A DNA stretch of 64,000 nucleotides from Thiomicrospira sp. XS5 (lineage in GTDB: Bacteria; Pseudomonadota; Gammaproteobacteria; Thiomicrospirales; Thiomicrospiraceae). Location: contig NZ_LQBO01000001.1 in the NCBI RefSeq assembly GCF_001507555.1, positions 1,240,001 through 1,304,000 on the forward strand, given 5' to 3'. Below are positions 37,758 to 49,045 of this stretch, in pieces. Made by a program: the position numbers and the translations under genes. Below the pieces are notes generated by a model that did not search any database, was not told the origin of the DNA, and worked only from the letters and a program-made list of their open reading frames with translations. Numbering within the stretch: the stretch's first letter is position 1; each line of letters begins with the position of its first letter.

Positions 37758-39011
37758 ATGTCTGAAATTCGTAACTATACCCTTAACTTCGGTCCTCAGC
37801 ATCCATCTGCGCACGGCGTGTTGCGTTTGGTTCTGGAATTGGACGGTGAAACGATTGTGCGTTCCGACCCTCATATCGGGTTGTTACACCGTGGAACGGA
37901 AAAGCTGGCCGAGTATAAGCCATACAATCAATCCATTGGCTATATGGATCGTTTGGACTACGTTTCCATGATGTCGAACGAGCATGCCTATGTGATGGCG
38001 ATTGAAAAAATGCTCGATTTGGACGTGCCAGAGCGCGCGCAATACATTCGTGTGATGTTCGACGAAATTACCCGTATTCTGAATCACTTGATGTGGCTTG
38101 GCGCGCACGCGCTGGACATCGGTGCCATGACGGTTTTTCTGTATGCCTTCCGGGAACGCGAAGACTTGATGGATTGTTATGAAGCCGTTTCCGGTGCGCG
38201 TATGCACGCCACTTATTATCGTCCTGGCGGCGTGTATCGTGATTTACCCGATACCATGGCGAAGTACGAAGAATCCGAATGGCATTCCGGCAAGAAACTG
38301 GATCAATTGAATGAAACCCGTGAAGGCTCGTTACTGGACTTTATCGAAGCGTTTACCGAGCGCTTTCCAGGGTACGTCGATGAATATGAAACTTTGTTGA
38401 CCGATAACCGTATCTGGAAGCAGAGAACCGTTGATATTGGTATTGTATCGCCGGAACGCGCGATGCAGTTGGGCTTTACCGGTCCGATGTTGAGAGGGTC
38501 GGGGATTGCCTGGGATTTGCGTAAGAAACAACCGTACGAAGTCTACGATAAGTTGGATTTCGATGTGCCGGTCGGCCAAACCGGTGATTGCTATGACCGT
38601 TATCTGGTGCGTGTCGCGGAGATGCGCGAATCCAACAAAATCATCAAACAATGTGTGAAATGGCTGAAAGAGAACCCAGGCCCGGTCATTTCCGAGAATC
38701 ATAAAGTGACGCCGCCATCCCGTGAAGATGCTAAGTCAAACATGGAAGCGCTGATCCATCACTTTAAACTCTTTACGGAAGGCTATTCCGTTCCGGAAGG
38801 AGAGGCCTATGCCGCGGTTGAACACCCAAAAGGTGAATTTGGTATTTACATGGTTTCGGATGGCGCTAACAAGCCTTACCGCTTGAAAGTCAGAGCGCCT
38901 GGCTTCCCACATCTGGCTGCGCTGGATGAAATGGCAAAAGGGCATATGATTGCGGATGTCGTAGCCATTATTGGGACACAAGATATCGTATTTGGGGAGA
39001 TTGACCGATGA
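37758..39011 (+). CDS. nuoD: NADH-quinone oxidoreductase subunit D
   Basis: 417 aa, 49-kDa subunit. [14 protein letters not shown] (quinone-site His region), [43 protein letters not shown] and the C-terminal FGEIDR. It forms the quinone pocket with NuoB. It overlaps nuoE by 4 bp (ATGA). Confidence 0.97.
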   Translation: MSEIRNYTLNFGPQHPSAHGVLRLVLELDGETIVRSDPHIGLLHRGTEKLAEYKPYNQSIGYMDRLDYVSMMSNEHAYVMAIEKMLDLDVPERAQYIRVMFDEITRILNHLMWLGAHALDIGAMTVFLYAFREREDLMDCYEAVSGARMHATYYRPGGVYRDLPDTMAKYEESEWHSGKKLDQLNETREGSLLDFIEAFTERFPGYVDEYETLLTDNRIWKQRTVDIGIVSPERAMQLGFTGPMLRGSGIAWDLRKKQPYEVYDKLDFDVPVGQTGDCYDRYLVRVAEMRESNKIIKQCVKWLKENPGPVISENHKVTPPSREDAKSNMEALIHHFKLFTEGYSVPEGEAYAAVEHPKGEFGIYMVSDGANKPYRLKVRAPGFPHLAALDEMAKGHMIADVVAIIGTQDIVFGEIDR

Positions 39012-39502
39012 GTTCAGTGAATGAAAACATCATTCAAGGCGACGTGAAAGCGCGTATTGATCGCTGGGTATCGCATTATCCGGCGGATCAAAAGCAATCG
39101 GCGGTTATGCCAGCTTTGCGTATCGTACAAGAGGTGAATGGTGGCCATTTGACAACCGAATTGATGGATCAGGTTGCCGATTATCTCGATATGACGCCGA
39201 TTGCCGTCTATGAGGTGGCGACCTTCTATTCCATGTATGAACACGAACCGGTCGGTAAACATAAGGTTTGTTTGTGTACCAATATTTCCTGTATGCTGCG
39301 CGGCAGCGATGAAATCCTAGAACATTTGGAAAACAAGCTTGGCGTCGGCGTCGGTGAAGTCACTGAAGATGGCAAGTTCTCCATCAAGAAAGTGGAATGC
39401 CTCGGTGCCTGCGGTGGGGCCCCCATGATGATGATCGGTAAAGACTATTATGAAAATCTGACCGAAGCATCCGTTGATGAAATTTTAGATGGCTTGGAGT
39501 AG
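39008..39502 (+). CDS. nuoE: NADH-quinone oxidoreductase subunit E
   Basis: 164 aa, 24-kDa thioredoxin-like 2Fe-2S subunit. Ligands in [14 protein letters not shown] and [30 protein letters not shown] is conserved. It works with NuoF in the NADH module. Confidence 0.97.
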   Translation: MSSVNENIIQGDVKARIDRWVSHYPADQKQSAVMPALRIVQEVNGGHLTTELMDQVADYLDMTPIAVYEVATFYSMYEHEPVGKHKVCLCTNISCMLRGSDEILEHLENKLGVGVGEVTEDGKFSIKKVECLGACGGAPMMMIGKDYYENLTEASVDEILDGLE

Positions 39503-39507
39503 TGAAA

Positions 39508-40788
39508 ATGATTCCGTTAAATGAATGTTGCTACCGCTTAAATCATCTAGACACGCCTTGGGATATTGAAACCTATATTGCCAATGGCGGTTATGAAATC
39601 TGGAAAAAAGTGCTGGCAGGCGAAATTTCGCCGCAAGAAATTATCGATGAAGTGAAAACCTCCAATATCCGCGGCCGCGGAGGCGCCGGTTTCCCAACCG
39701 GTTTGAAGTGGAGTTTCATGAACCGTGCGGCGCCTGGGCCGAAATACATTTTGTGTAATTCGGATGAAGGCGAGCCGGGTACTTTCAAAGACCGCGATAT
39801 TTTGCGTTACAATCCGCACCAGTTAGTGGAAGGGATGATGATTGCGGGTTACGTGATTGGCGCTTGCGCGGGTTACAACTACATTCGTGGTGAGTTTTGG
39901 GAACCGTACAAACGCTTTGATAACGCCATCAACCAAGCGCGTGAAGCCGGGCTACTGGGCAAAAATATTTTAGGGTCTGGTTTTGATTTTGACCTGTATA
40001 CCCATTTGGGGGCCGGGGCCTATATCTGTGGTGAAGAAACGGCCTTGGTCGAGTCCATTGAAGGTAAGAAAGGGCAGCCGCGTTTCAAACCGCCGTTCCC
40101 GGCCAGTTACGGGCTATATGGCAAGCCGACCACCATCAATAACACGGAAACTTTGGCTTCGATTCCAATGATTCTGGCGAAAGGTGGTGAATGGTTCTCC
40201 GACTTGGGTGTGCAAAATGCCGGCGGTACCAAATGTTTCGCGGTATCCGGTCATGTCGAAAAACCGGGTAACTTTGAAATTCGCATGGGCACACCGTTCA
40301 AAGATTTGTTGGACGCCGCGGGCGGCATCTGGAAAGGACGTCAGTTTAAAGCTTTGATTCCGGGTGGCTCTTCAACGGCGGTTCTTCCTGCTGAAAAAGC
40401 GTTGGAAATGAATATGGATTACGACTCCATTGCCAAAGCCGGGTCCTTTTTAGGGGCTGGGTCTGTGGTGGTAATGGACGATCATACCGATATGGTTAAA
40501 GCCTTGGAGCGTTTGACCTGGTTTTATTACGAAGAGTCTTGCGGCCAATGTACACCGTGTCGTGAAGGGACAGGCTGGATGTATCGAGTGGTACACCGTA
40601 TCCGTCAAGGAAAAGGCCGTCCGGAAGACTTGGAATTGCTCAAAGACGTTTCGGGCAAAATTATGGGGCGTGTGATTTGTGGTTTGGGGGATGCTGCGAC
40701 GATTCCAGTTACCAGCTTCCTGCAACACTTTGAACATGAATTCCGTCATTACATTGAGCACGGTTGCAGTATTTTCGACAGACAATAA
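39508..40788 (+). CDS. nuoF: NADH-quinone oxidoreductase subunit F
   Basis: 426 aa from the ATG at 39508 (GGAG at a proper distance; the GTG at 39502 is too close). FMN/NADH site: [31 protein letters not shown] and [20 protein letters not shown]3 4Fe-4S ligands in [12 protein letters not shown] with a distal Cys in [11 protein letters not shown]. It oxidises NADH. Confidence 0.97.
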   Translation: MIPLNECCYRLNHLDTPWDIETYIANGGYEIWKKVLAGEISPQEIIDEVKTSNIRGRGGAGFPTGLKWSFMNRAAPGPKYILCNSDEGEPGTFKDRDILRYNPHQLVEGMMIAGYVIGACAGYNYIRGEFWEPYKRFDNAINQAREAGLLGKNILGSGFDFDLYTHLGAGAYICGEETALVESIEGKKGQPRFKPPFPASYGLYGKPTTINNTETLASIPMILAKGGEWFSDLGVQNAGGTKCFAVSGHVEKPGNFEIRMGTPFKDLLDAAGGIWKGRQFKALIPGGSSTAVLPAEKALEMNMDYDSIAKAGSFLGAGSVVVMDDHTDMVKALERLTWFYYEESCGQCTPCREGTGWMYRVVHRIRQGKGRPEDLELLKDVSGKIMGRVICGLGDAATIPVTSFLQHFEHEFRHYIEHGCSIFDRQ

Positions 40789-40833
40789 TGAATTAATGTC
40801 GATGCATACCCCAATAAATTTAGGTTTGAAATT

Positions 40834-42939
40834 ATGGTAAAGATTGAGATTAACGGACAAGTGGTTGAAGCTCATGAAGGCGACATGCTGATTGATGTCG
40901 CGGATGACGCTCAAATTTCGATTCCGCGTTTTTGTTATCACAAAAAACTATCAATCGCGGCAAACTGCCGGATGTGTTTGGTTGAAGTAGAAGGCGCGCC
41001 GAAAGCGTTGCCGGCTTGTGCCACGCCTGTTACGGATGGGATGAAAGTACAAACCAAATCGGCCAAAGCGCTGACGGCGCAAAAGTCCGTTATGGAATTC
41101 CTGTTGATCAACCATCCGCTGGATTGCCCGATTTGTGACCAAGGTGGAGAATGTGAGCTACAAGATGTCGCGATGGAATACGGCGATGACGTGTCCAAGT
41201 ACACCGAAGCCAAGCGTATTCTGGGGGATAAGAATATTGGTTCTCTGATTCACACCGACATGACGCGTTGCATTCACTGTACCCGTTGTGTGCGTTTCGG
41301 TCAGGAAGTGGCCGGGATGATGGAACTGGGCGCCACGGGTCGAAGCGAATGGATGGAAATCGGCACCTATATTGAGCGTTCCGTGACTTCCGAAATGTCC
41401 GGTAACATGATTGACTTGTGCCCAGTCGGAGCCTTGACGTCGAAACCTTTCCGTTATTCCGCACGCCCGTGGGAATTGAAATCTCATAAAGGGATTGCCC
41501 CGCATGACAGCATCGGTTCTAACATTATCCTTCACTCCAAAAATGATGAAGTGAAACGTGTGGTTCCGGACGAAAACGAAAGCATTAATGAAGTGTGGCT
41601 TTCCGACCGAGATCGTTTCTCTTATGAAGCCTTGAATGCCGATGATCGCCTAAGAACACCGATGATCAAAGAAAAAGGTCAGTGGAAAGCCGTTGATTGG
41701 GAAACCGCTTTGGCGTTTGTGGCGGACAAGTTAAAACACTATGCGCAAGAAGACGCTTCAAAAGTGGGCGTGTTTGCTTCTCCGAGCGCGACTTTGGAAG
41801 AACTGCACATTGCTCAAAAATTGTTCCGCGGCTTGGGCGTGGAAAACCTGGAGCATCGTTTGCGTCAGGTCGATTTCGATATGGATGCCTCCGGTGGAGT
41901 TATGGCGCCGAAATTGAATCATGCTTTCGAAGACGTGGAAGCTCTGGATTCGGTGCTGTTGGTCGGCAGTTATTTGCGTAAAGAGTTGCCGATGTTGAAT
42001 CACCGACTTCGCAAAGCCGCCTTGAATGGCGCGCAAGTGGTTTCTCTCAACCCTGTGGCTTTTGATTTTAATTTCGATCTTTCGGATGTGCTCGTGGCCG
42101 AAAACATGGTCAATGAGATGGCGGCTTTGGCAAAAGCAGCGCAGGAACTGAATGGCGAAAACGACCAGGCCTGGTCAAAAACCATTGAAGTGACCGATGC
42201 GCATCGCCAAGCGGCTCAGCGTCTGAAAGACGGTCAAAAAACCGCCATTATGGTTGGGCAAATTGCACAGATGGATACGCATTACGCCAAGTTGGTGAAA
42301 TTGGCCAGTTTGATTGCCGATGCGACCGGCGCGACCTTGAATGTATTGCCGATGTCTGCCAATGAAGTCGGCGCTCACATGGCCGGTTTTGTACCGAAAT
42401 CCGGTTTGAATACCAATGGCATGCTGTCTGAAAACATGAAGTGTTTCATTAACTTGAATGTCGAACCTGAAAAAGATATTCAAGACGGTAGTCGAGCGTT
42501 GAAAGCGATGCAGCAAGCCGAGTGTGTGATTAATTTAACCCTATTTGACAGCGACGCTCAGCGTGAGTACGCCGACGTCATGTTGCCAATCGCTTCCTTT
42601 GCGGAAACCGCTGGAACTTTTGTGAACGCCTGTGGTTTGAAGCAATCCTTCAAAATGGCGGTTGAGCCGGCTGGCGAGGCGAAAGCGGCATGGAAAATCA
42701 TCCGTGTGTTGGGCAACCTGTTGGATCTGGAAGGGTTTGACTACACGCACAGCAATCAAGTGTTTGCAGAAGTGTCGGACGAATTGCGTCCGGTTGATGT
42801 TTCCGAGATGGCATTTGAAATGCCGGAGAACATTGACCTGATCGGTACGCAATGGATTTCAATGTATCAAGTGGATTCGCTGGTGAGACGTTCGCCGTCC
42901 TTGCAAGCGACGCCGGATGCTCAGGCTGTGGCAAATTAA
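40834..42939 (+). CDS. nuoG: NADH-quinone oxidoreductase subunit G
   Basis: 701 aa, 75-kDa subunit, shorter than the E. coli form and like beta/other gamma forms. The 2Fe-2S ferredoxin domain has Cys in [20 protein letters not shown] and ALPACATPV. The His-Cys 4Fe-4S motif is [18 protein letters not shown], and further ligands are in [14 protein letters not shown] and [12 protein letters not shown] molybdopterin-oxidoreductase-like domain without cofactor follows. A 14-bp palindrome (42163-42176) encodes DQAWS. Confidence 0.97.
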   Translation: MVKIEINGQVVEAHEGDMLIDVADDAQISIPRFCYHKKLSIAANCRMCLVEVEGAPKALPACATPVTDGMKVQTKSAKALTAQKSVMEFLLINHPLDCPICDQGGECELQDVAMEYGDDVSKYTEAKRILGDKNIGSLIHTDMTRCIHCTRCVRFGQEVAGMMELGATGRSEWMEIGTYIERSVTSEMSGNMIDLCPVGALTSKPFRYSARPWELKSHKGIAPHDSIGSNIILHSKNDEVKRVVPDENESINEVWLSDRDRFSYEALNADDRLRTPMIKEKGQWKAVDWETALAFVADKLKHYAQEDASKVGVFASPSATLEELHIAQKLFRGLGVENLEHRLRQVDFDMDASGGVMAPKLNHAFEDVEALDSVLLVGSYLRKELPMLNHRLRKAALNGAQVVSLNPVAFDFNFDLSDVLVAENMVNEMAALAKAAQELNGENDQAWSKTIEVTDAHRQAAQRLKDGQKTAIMVGQIAQMDTHYAKLVKLASLIADATGATLNVLPMSANEVGAHMAGFVPKSGLNTNGMLSENMKCFINLNVEPEKDIQDGSRALKAMQQAECVINLTLFDSDAQREYADVMLPIASFAETAGTFVNACGLKQSFKMAVEPAGEAKAAWKIIRVLGNLLDLEGFDYTHSNQVFAEVSDELRPVDVSEMAFEMPENIDLIGTQWISMYQVDSLVRRSPSLQATPDAQAVAN
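42163..42176. repeat. Iterated palindrome inside nuoG (GACCAGGCCTGGTC)
   Basis: A perfect 14-bp palindrome in frame as D-Q-A-W-S. It is the only exact core in the 14-kb nuo operon. Confidence 0.85.
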
Positions 42940-42959
42940 AGGTAGAGGGTATAAATAAT

Positions 42960-44024
42960 ATGTTTGATGCGTTACAAGCTTGGCTTTCTTCCTTTTTATT
43001 TGACTGGTTGGCCATTTTAATTACCTTATTGCTGCAAGCGGTGGCGGTCATCTTGCCGGTGATGCTGGCGGTGGCCTGGTTGACGTTCGCGGAGCGTAAA
43101 GTCATCGGTTACATGCAGGTGCGTATGGGGCCGAACCGCGTTGGGCCGAAAGGTTGGTTGCAACCGATTGCCGATGCCTTAAAGCTGATGTTCAAAGAAA
43201 TCGTGATGCCGTCCCAGTCGAACTTATATCTGTTCGTCGTGGCACCGATTTTGACCATTGCGCCGGCCGTGGCGGCTTGGGCGGTGATTCCTTTCGACGA
43301 TAACGGCGTTGTTGTTGCCGATATCAATGCCGGTGTGCTGTATGTGCTGGCCGTAGCGTCGATTGGGGTGTACGGGGTGATCATTTCCGGTTGGGCTTCC
43401 AACTCCAAATACGCTTTCCTGGGTGCGATGCGTGCCTCTGCACAGAAAATTTCGTATGAAATCGCGATGGGCTTCGCACTGGTCACGGTTTTGATGGTCG
43501 CGGACAGCATGAACTTGACGGCCATCGTGAATGGTCAGCAAGGCGGTTTCTGGCACTGGTACTGGATTCCTCTGTTGCCGATGTTCTTTGTTTATTTCAT
43601 TTCCGGTGTGGCGGAAACCAACCGAGCGCCATTCGATGTGGCGGAAGGGGAGTCTGAAATCGTTGCCGGTTTCCACGTTGAGTATTCCGGTATGGCCTTT
43701 GCGGTCTTCTTCCTGGCGGAATACGCCATGATGATCTTGATTTCATTCATGACGGCTATTATGTTCATGGGTGGCTGGTTGTCACCGTTTGAAGGTATTC
43801 CTGGATTGGAAGCGGCCTTTGCATGGGTGCCTGGCTTTATCTGGCTGTTTGCGAAAGTCGCTTTCCTATTGTTCTTATTCCTCTGGTTCCGTGCGACTTT
43901 CCCGCGTTACCGTTATGACCAAATCATGCGTTTGGGCTGGAAGGTGTTGATTCCGGTCACCATCGTCTGGGTCTTTGTGGTCGGCGTGATGGAATATTTT
44001 AAATTTGGCCCGTGGTTCAATTAA
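42960..44024 (+). CDS. nuoH: NADH-quinone oxidoreductase subunit H
   Basis: 354 aa from the ATG at 42960; the upstream extension lies in nuoG and is not family-like. Eight helices are expected. [37 protein letters not shown], and [31 protein letters not shown] near the quinone tunnel, are family marks. It joins the Q module to the proton pumps. Confidence 0.97.
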   Translation: MFDALQAWLSSFLFDWLAILITLLLQAVAVILPVMLAVAWLTFAERKVIGYMQVRMGPNRVGPKGWLQPIADALKLMFKEIVMPSQSNLYLFVVAPILTIAPAVAAWAVIPFDDNGVVVADINAGVLYVLAVASIGVYGVIISGWASNSKYAFLGAMRASAQKISYEIAMGFALVTVLMVADSMNLTAIVNGQQGGFWHWYWIPLLPMFFVYFISGVAETNRAPFDVAEGESEIVAGFHVEYSGMAFAVFFLAEYAMMILISFMTAIMFMGGWLSPFEGIPGLEAAFAWVPGFIWLFAKVAFLLFLFLWFRATFPRYRYDQIMRLGWKVLIPVTIVWVFVVGVMEYFKFGPWFN

Positions 44025-44035
44025 AGAGGTTCGTC

Positions 44036-44527
44036 ATGATTGCATTTATCAAACATCAAGTAAAAACCTTTGGATTGACCGAATTGTTCAAAGGGTTGGC
44101 GGTCACCGGTAAATATCTGTTCAAAAAGAAAATTACCGTCCGTTATCCGGAAGAGAAAACACCGCTGTCACCGCGTTTCCGTGGTCATCACGCGTTGCGT
44201 CGTTATGAAAATGGTGAAGAACGTTGTATCGCCTGTAAATTGTGCGAAGCCGTTTGTCCGGCCAACGCCATCACCATCGAGTCGGAAGAGCGTGAAGACG
44301 GCAGCCGTCGTACCACTCAGTACGACATCGACATGTTCAAGTGCATCTACTGCGGTTTCTGTGAAGAAGCCTGTCCAGTGGATGCGATTGTGGAAACGCG
44401 TGTATTCGAATACGAATTCCACGAAAGAGGACCGCACATCATGACCAAGGAAAAACTCTTGGCTTTTGGTGATAAACATGAAGAGCAAATTGCTGCCGAC
44501 CGAGCAGCGGATGCGAAGTACCGTTAA
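44036..44527 (+). CDS. nuoI: NADH-quinone oxidoreductase subunit I
   Basis: 163 aa from the ATG at 44036 (AAGAGG upstream). Two ferredoxin-type 4Fe-4S motifs: [12 protein letters not shown] and [12 protein letters not shown] (N6a and N6b clusters). It relays electrons towards NuoB. Confidence 0.97.
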   Translation: MIAFIKHQVKTFGLTELFKGLAVTGKYLFKKKITVRYPEEKTPLSPRFRGHHALRRYENGEERCIACKLCEAVCPANAITIESEEREDGSRRTTQYDIDMFKCIYCGFCEEACPVDAIVETRVFEYEFHERGPHIMTKEKLLAFGDKHEEQIAADRAADAKYR

Positions 44528-44544
44528 TAAAGAGACTGTATTCA

Positions 44545-45180
44545 ATGACTTTTGAGCAATTTATTTTTTATCTATTAGCGGCAATTTCTGTTTTTTCCGG
44601 TCTGATGGTCATCAGTGTGAAAAACCCGGTTAAAGCCGCACTTTGGTTGGTATTGGCGTTTATTGCAACCGCCGGTGTCTGGTTGACGGCTCAAGCCGAG
44701 TTCTTGGGGCTGGTATTGATTCTGGTTTACGTCGGGGCAGTGATGGTGCTGTTCTTGTTCGTGGTGATGATGTTGGACATCAATATCGCACGTTTAAAAG
44801 AAGGGTTTACCCGTTATTTACCCTTAGGTGTTCTGGCAGGCCTGGCGATTTTTGCCCTAATGTATTTGGTGCTGGGGCCGGAGCGTTTCGGTTTGGAACA
44901 GTATGCGGCTCCGGCGCAAGTCGGCGCGGAAGACAGCAATACCTTGTCGATTGCGGTGCCATTGTACACAGAGCACGCTTATGCGTTTATTTTGGCGGCG
45001 GTGTTGTTATTGGTCGGGATTGTCGCGGCCATCACGCTGACATTGCGTCGCCGTGCGCCGAAAGAGGTGTTGTATCAAGACATCGACAAACAGGTTAAGG
45101 TTCAGGCTTCTGAGCGTTTCAAAATGGTCAAAATGGACGCGGTGGTCGAGAAAGACATCCCTGCGAAGGAGGAAGACTGA
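44545..45180 (+). CDS. nuoJ: NADH-quinone oxidoreductase subunit J
   Basis: 211 aa, five predicted helices. [19 protein letters not shown] is the family signature (pi-bulge helix). The C-terminus is charged. The stop overlaps the nuoK start by one base. Confidence 0.96.
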   Translation: MTFEQFIFYLLAAISVFSGLMVISVKNPVKAALWLVLAFIATAGVWLTAQAEFLGLVLILVYVGAVMVLFLFVVMMLDINIARLKEGFTRYLPLGVLAGLAIFALMYLVLGPERFGLEQYAAPAQVGAEDSNTLSIAVPLYTEHAYAFILAAVLLLVGIVAAITLTLRRRAPKEVLYQDIDKQVKVQASERFKMVKMDAVVEKDIPAKEED

Positions 45181-45485
45181 TGATAGCTTTATCGGATTAC
45201 TTAATTTTCGGTGCGATTCTTTTCATGATCAGCATGGCGGGGATTTTCCTGAACCGTAAAAACGTCATCGTATTATTGATGTCGATTGAGTTATTGTTGC
45301 TCGCCGTCAACACCAACTTGGTGGCGTTCTCGCACTTCTTGAATGATGTTACCGGACAAATTTTTGTCTTTTTCATCCTAACGGTTGCGGCCGCTGAAGC
45401 GGCGATTGGTTTGGCCATTATCGTATTGGTCTTCCGTAATCGAAAAAGTATCAATGTTGATGATTTAGGTTCAATGAAAGGGTAA
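45180..45485 (+). CDS. nuoK: NADH-quinone oxidoreductase subunit K
   Basis: 101 aa, three helices with conserved membrane Glu residues in [11 protein letters not shown] and [15 protein letters not shown]. It is a small proton-channel subunit. Start codon ATG overlaps the nuoJ TGA. Confidence 0.97.
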   Translation: MIALSDYLIFGAILFMISMAGIFLNRKNVIVLLMSIELLLLAVNTNLVAFSHFLNDVTGQIFVFFILTVAAAEAAIGLAIIVLVFRNRKSINVDDLGSMKG

Positions 45486-45493
45486 TAACAACA

Positions 45494-47470
45494 ATGCTAT
45501 TAAAATTTCTATTAACGATTATCCTTTTGTCGCCATTGTTTGGTGCGGTGGCGGCCGGTTTGTTCGGGCGCCAGATTGGGCGACGTGGTGCCCACACGGT
45601 GACGATTTTCGGTGTGGCGGTATCCACCATCCTGTCGGCTTACATTTTCTGGCTGTTCATCTTTGAAGGCCATGCAACGTACAATGTCTCGCTCTACACC
45701 TGGTTGGTGTCGGACGGCATTAAATTCGAAATCGGTTACATGATCGATCGTTTGTCCGCCACGATGATGCTGGTGGTCACGTTCGTTTCCTTGATGGTTC
45801 ACATCTATACCATCGGTTATATGGATCATGACGAAGACTACGATCATAACAATCCGTATTATCAGCGTTTCTTCAGCTATATTTCTTTGTTCACCTTCTC
45901 GATGCTGTCCTTGGTGATGGCGAACAACTTCCTGCAGTTGTTCTTCGGTTGGGAAGCCGTGGGCTTGGTGTCTTACCTGTTGATCGGTTTCTACATGAAA
46001 CGCGAATCGGCGATTCAGGCCAATTTGAAAGCCTTCCTGGTGAACCGTGTCGGTGACTTCGGTTTCATTCTTGGGATTGCGGTTGTGGTCATGTATTTCA
46101 ATACCTTGGACTACGAAGAGTTCTTTGCTGGGTTGGAAGCGAACAAGCATGTTCAAATGAGTTTCTTCCCTGGCGTGGAATGGTCGATGATCACCGTTCT
46201 GTGTTTGCTGTTGTTCGTGGGGGCCATGGGTAAATCGGCGCAAATGCCATTGCACGTTTGGCTGCCGGAATCGATGGAAGGTCCGACACCGATTTCCGCT
46301 TTGATTCACGCCGCAACCATGGTAACGGCCGGTATCTTCATGGTGGCACGTTTGTCGCCGGCTTATGAGTTGTCCGAAGTGGCCTTGAGCGTGATTTTGA
46401 TTATCGGGGCGACCACCGCCTTTATGATGGGGGTTCTGGGGATTGTTCAGAACGACATCAAGCGCGTGGTGGCTTACTCGACCTTGTCCCAATTGGGTTA
46501 CATGGTCGCGGCATTGGGTGCGTCCGCTTACGCGGCGGGCATGTTCCATGTTTTGACGCACGCCTTCTTTAAAGCCCTGTTGTTCTTGGCGGCCGGGTCA
46601 GTCATCATCGCGATGCACCATATCCAGGATATTCGTCAAATGGGCGGCTTGCGTAAGCACATGCCAATCACTTATTGGGCGTTGTTGATCGGTTCCTTGG
46701 CGTTGATTGGTTTCCCAGGTTTCTCCGGGTTCTTCTCGAAAGACAGTATCTTGATGGCAACCGACCAGACCGAAATCTTCGGTGCGGGCTATGCCCAGGT
46801 CTTGTTGTTGATCAGTGTTTTTGTCACGGCCTTCTACAGCTTCCGTATGTTCTTTGTCGTTTTCCATGGCGAAGAGTCGGAGTATGTAAAGACCCACAAA
46901 ATCACCGAATCGCCTAAGGTGGTGACGATTCCATTGATTATGTTGGCGATTCCAGCGGCCGTGATGGGGATTCCGCTGGTAGGTGGTATTTTCTCCGGCG
47001 CTTACTTCGGTGATGCGATTACGGTTCTGCCACAACATGACGTGCTGGGCAAAATTTATGCTGAGCAATACCACGGCGTGATTGATATGATTCTGCACTC
47101 CTTGACGACGGCGCCGGTGATTCTGGCCTTGTCCGGTGTGTTCCTAGCCTGGTTGTTCTATCTGAAGAAGCCGGAATGGCCTGTCAAAATCCGCCAGGCC
47201 TGCCCGCGTGGCGCCTATGTATTGGATAACGCTTACGGCTTTGACCGTTTGAACGAGATTGTATTCGTGAACGGTGCGCGCAAGCTGGGTGACTTCTTCT
47301 GGAAGGGCATCGATGTCAAAGTGATCGATACCGGGATTGTGACCAATACCTTCACGTCCATCGCGAATGCGGCTGGAGCGTTGAGATTGAGCCAAACCGG
47401 TTATCTATACCACTATGCGTTCGTGATGATTTTCGGCCTGCTGGCGATGCTGGTTTGGGTACTTTGGTAA
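45494..47470 (+). CDS. nuoL: NADH-quinone oxidoreductase subunit L
   Basis: 658 aa antiporter-like subunit with about 16 helices. FFGWEAVGLVSYLLIGFY, KSAQMPLHVWLPESMEGPTPISALIHAATMVTAGIFM and LTHAFFKALLFLAAGSVI are signatures; the last half holds the lateral helix. It is a distal proton pump. Confidence 0.97.
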   Translation: MLLKFLLTIILLSPLFGAVAAGLFGRQIGRRGAHTVTIFGVAVSTILSAYIFWLFIFEGHATYNVSLYTWLVSDGIKFEIGYMIDRLSATMMLVVTFVSLMVHIYTIGYMDHDEDYDHNNPYYQRFFSYISLFTFSMLSLVMANNFLQLFFGWEAVGLVSYLLIGFYMKRESAIQANLKAFLVNRVGDFGFILGIAVVVMYFNTLDYEEFFAGLEANKHVQMSFFPGVEWSMITVLCLLLFVGAMGKSAQMPLHVWLPESMEGPTPISALIHAATMVTAGIFMVARLSPAYELSEVALSVILIIGATTAFMMGVLGIVQNDIKRVVAYSTLSQLGYMVAALGASAYAAGMFHVLTHAFFKALLFLAAGSVIIAMHHIQDIRQMGGLRKHMPITYWALLIGSLALIGFPGFSGFFSKDSILMATDQTEIFGAGYAQVLLLISVFVTAFYSFRMFFVVFHGEESEYVKTHKITESPKVVTIPLIMLAIPAAVMGIPLVGGIFSGAYFGDAITVLPQHDVLGKIYAEQYHGVIDMILHSLTTAPVILALSGVFLAWLFYLKKPEWPVKIRQACPRGAYVLDNAYGFDRLNEIVFVNGARKLGDFFWKGIDVKVIDTGIVTNTFTSIANAAGALRLSQTGYLYHYAFVMIFGLLAMLVWVLW

Positions 47471-47507
47471 TGATGATAAGAAATAAAAGAGAAGGGAATT
47501 ACATAAC

Positions 47508-49022
47508 ATGATTTTCGATTTGCCTATTTTAAGTACCCTGATTTGGTTACCCATTCTGGGCGGTTTACTGATTTTATTCGTGGGATCGAATCGAGATGCT
47601 TTTGCGAAATGGTTTGCGCTTTTTATTTCTGTCGTTACCTTTTTGTGCTCGATTCCGCTGTGGACGAATTTTGATACCACCACCTCGGCGATGCAGTTCG
47701 TCGAGCGAGTCGAGTGGATTCCACAGTTCAATATTTATTACAGCCTGGGTGTGGACGGCTTGTCCATGCCGCTGGTCTTGTTGACGACCTTTACCCAGAT
47801 TCTGGTGATTGCGTCGGCTTGGGACGTGATTAAAGAGCGTGTCGAACAATACATGGGCGCCTTCATGGTTATGCAAGGCTTGATGATTGGGGTCTTCGTT
47901 GCTTTAGACGGGATTCTGTTCTATGTGTTCTGGGAAGCGCTGTTGATTCCGATGTTCATTGTCATCGGTAAGTGGGGTGGGCCGAACCGAGTCTATGCGA
48001 CCATCAAGTTCTTCTTGTATACCTTCTTCGGCTCGGTCTTCATGCTGGTGGCGTTCCTGTATATGTACTTCCAGTCCGGCAGCTTCTCGATTTTGGATTT
48101 CCATACCATGTCCTTGTCGCACATGGCGCAGATTCTGATTTTCCTGGCGTTCTTGATTGCCTTCGCGGTCAAGGTGCCGATGTTCCCGGTGCATACCTGG
48201 TTGCCGGACGCGCACGTTCAGGCGCCAACGGCCGGTTCCGTAGTGCTGGCGGCCATCATGCTGAAAATGGGTGGCTACGGCTTCGTGCGTTTCAGTTTGC
48301 CAATTACGCCGGATGCGGCCATGGAATTGGATTGGCTGGTCATTGTTCTGTCGTTGATTGCGATTTTCTACATCGGCTTGGTTGCCATGGTGCAGTCCGA
48401 CATGAAGAAACTGGTGGCCTATTCCTCGATTTCCCACATGGGCTTCGTGACCATCGGTATGTTCCTGGTGTATGACATCGTTCAAAACACCGGCTCCATC
48501 CAAGGGTCGATGATCGGGATGGAAGGGGCCATGATTCAAATGATTTCCCACGGTTTCATTTCCGGCGCGATGTTCTTGATGATCGGTGTCTTGTATGACC
48601 GTATGCATACCCGTGAAATTTCCGCTTACGGCGGGGTGGTGAACACCATGCCGTGGTTCGGCTTCTTTGCCGTGTTGTTTGCGATGGCGAACGCCGGTTT
48701 GCCGGGCACGTCCGGGTTTGTGGGTGAATTCATGGTTATCCTGGCCTCATTCAAAGCGAATGTCTGGTACGGCGTGATAGCGGCTTCCACCTTGATTATC
48801 GGCGCGGCTTATACCTTGTGGATGGTGAAGCGTGTCTTCTTCGGTGCGGTGGCCAACGACAACGTCGGAACCTTGCAAGATTTGAACAAACGCGAATTCG
48901 CAATTATGGCGACACTTGCCGTGGCGGTTGTGCTGTTGGGTGTCTACCCGGCTCCATTGATTGATGTGATGCATTCTTCGGTGGCCAATCTGCTGATTCA
49001 AGCGACCACGTCAAAACTATAA
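47508..49022 (+). CDS. nuoM: NADH-quinone oxidoreductase subunit M
   Basis: 504 aa antiporter-like subunit with about 14 helices. Key Glu in FYVFWEALLIPMFIVIGKWGG, KVPMFPVHTWLPDAHVQAPTAGSVVLAAIMLKMGGYG and PGTSGFVGEF. It is a proton pump between NuoL and NuoN. Confidence 0.97.
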   Translation: MIFDLPILSTLIWLPILGGLLILFVGSNRDAFAKWFALFISVVTFLCSIPLWTNFDTTTSAMQFVERVEWIPQFNIYYSLGVDGLSMPLVLLTTFTQILVIASAWDVIKERVEQYMGAFMVMQGLMIGVFVALDGILFYVFWEALLIPMFIVIGKWGGPNRVYATIKFFLYTFFGSVFMLVAFLYMYFQSGSFSILDFHTMSLSHMAQILIFLAFLIAFAVKVPMFPVHTWLPDAHVQAPTAGSVVLAAIMLKMGGYGFVRFSLPITPDAAMELDWLVIVLSLIAIFYIGLVAMVQSDMKKLVAYSSISHMGFVTIGMFLVYDIVQNTGSIQGSMIGMEGAMIQMISHGFISGAMFLMIGVLYDRMHTREISAYGGVVNTMPWFGFFAVLFAMANAGLPGTSGFVGEFMVILASFKANVWYGVIAASTLIIGAAYTLWMVKRVFFGAVANDNVGTLQDLNKREFAIMATLAVAVVLLGVYPAPLIDVMHSSVANLLIQATTSKL

Positions 49023-49045
49023 GAAACAATAGGTGAGTTAATCGT

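Noticed and set aside
42852-42959. Longer nuoH start inside nuoG
   Set aside because: The extension lies in the nuoG reading frame and is not hydrophobic; MFDALQAW is the likely start.
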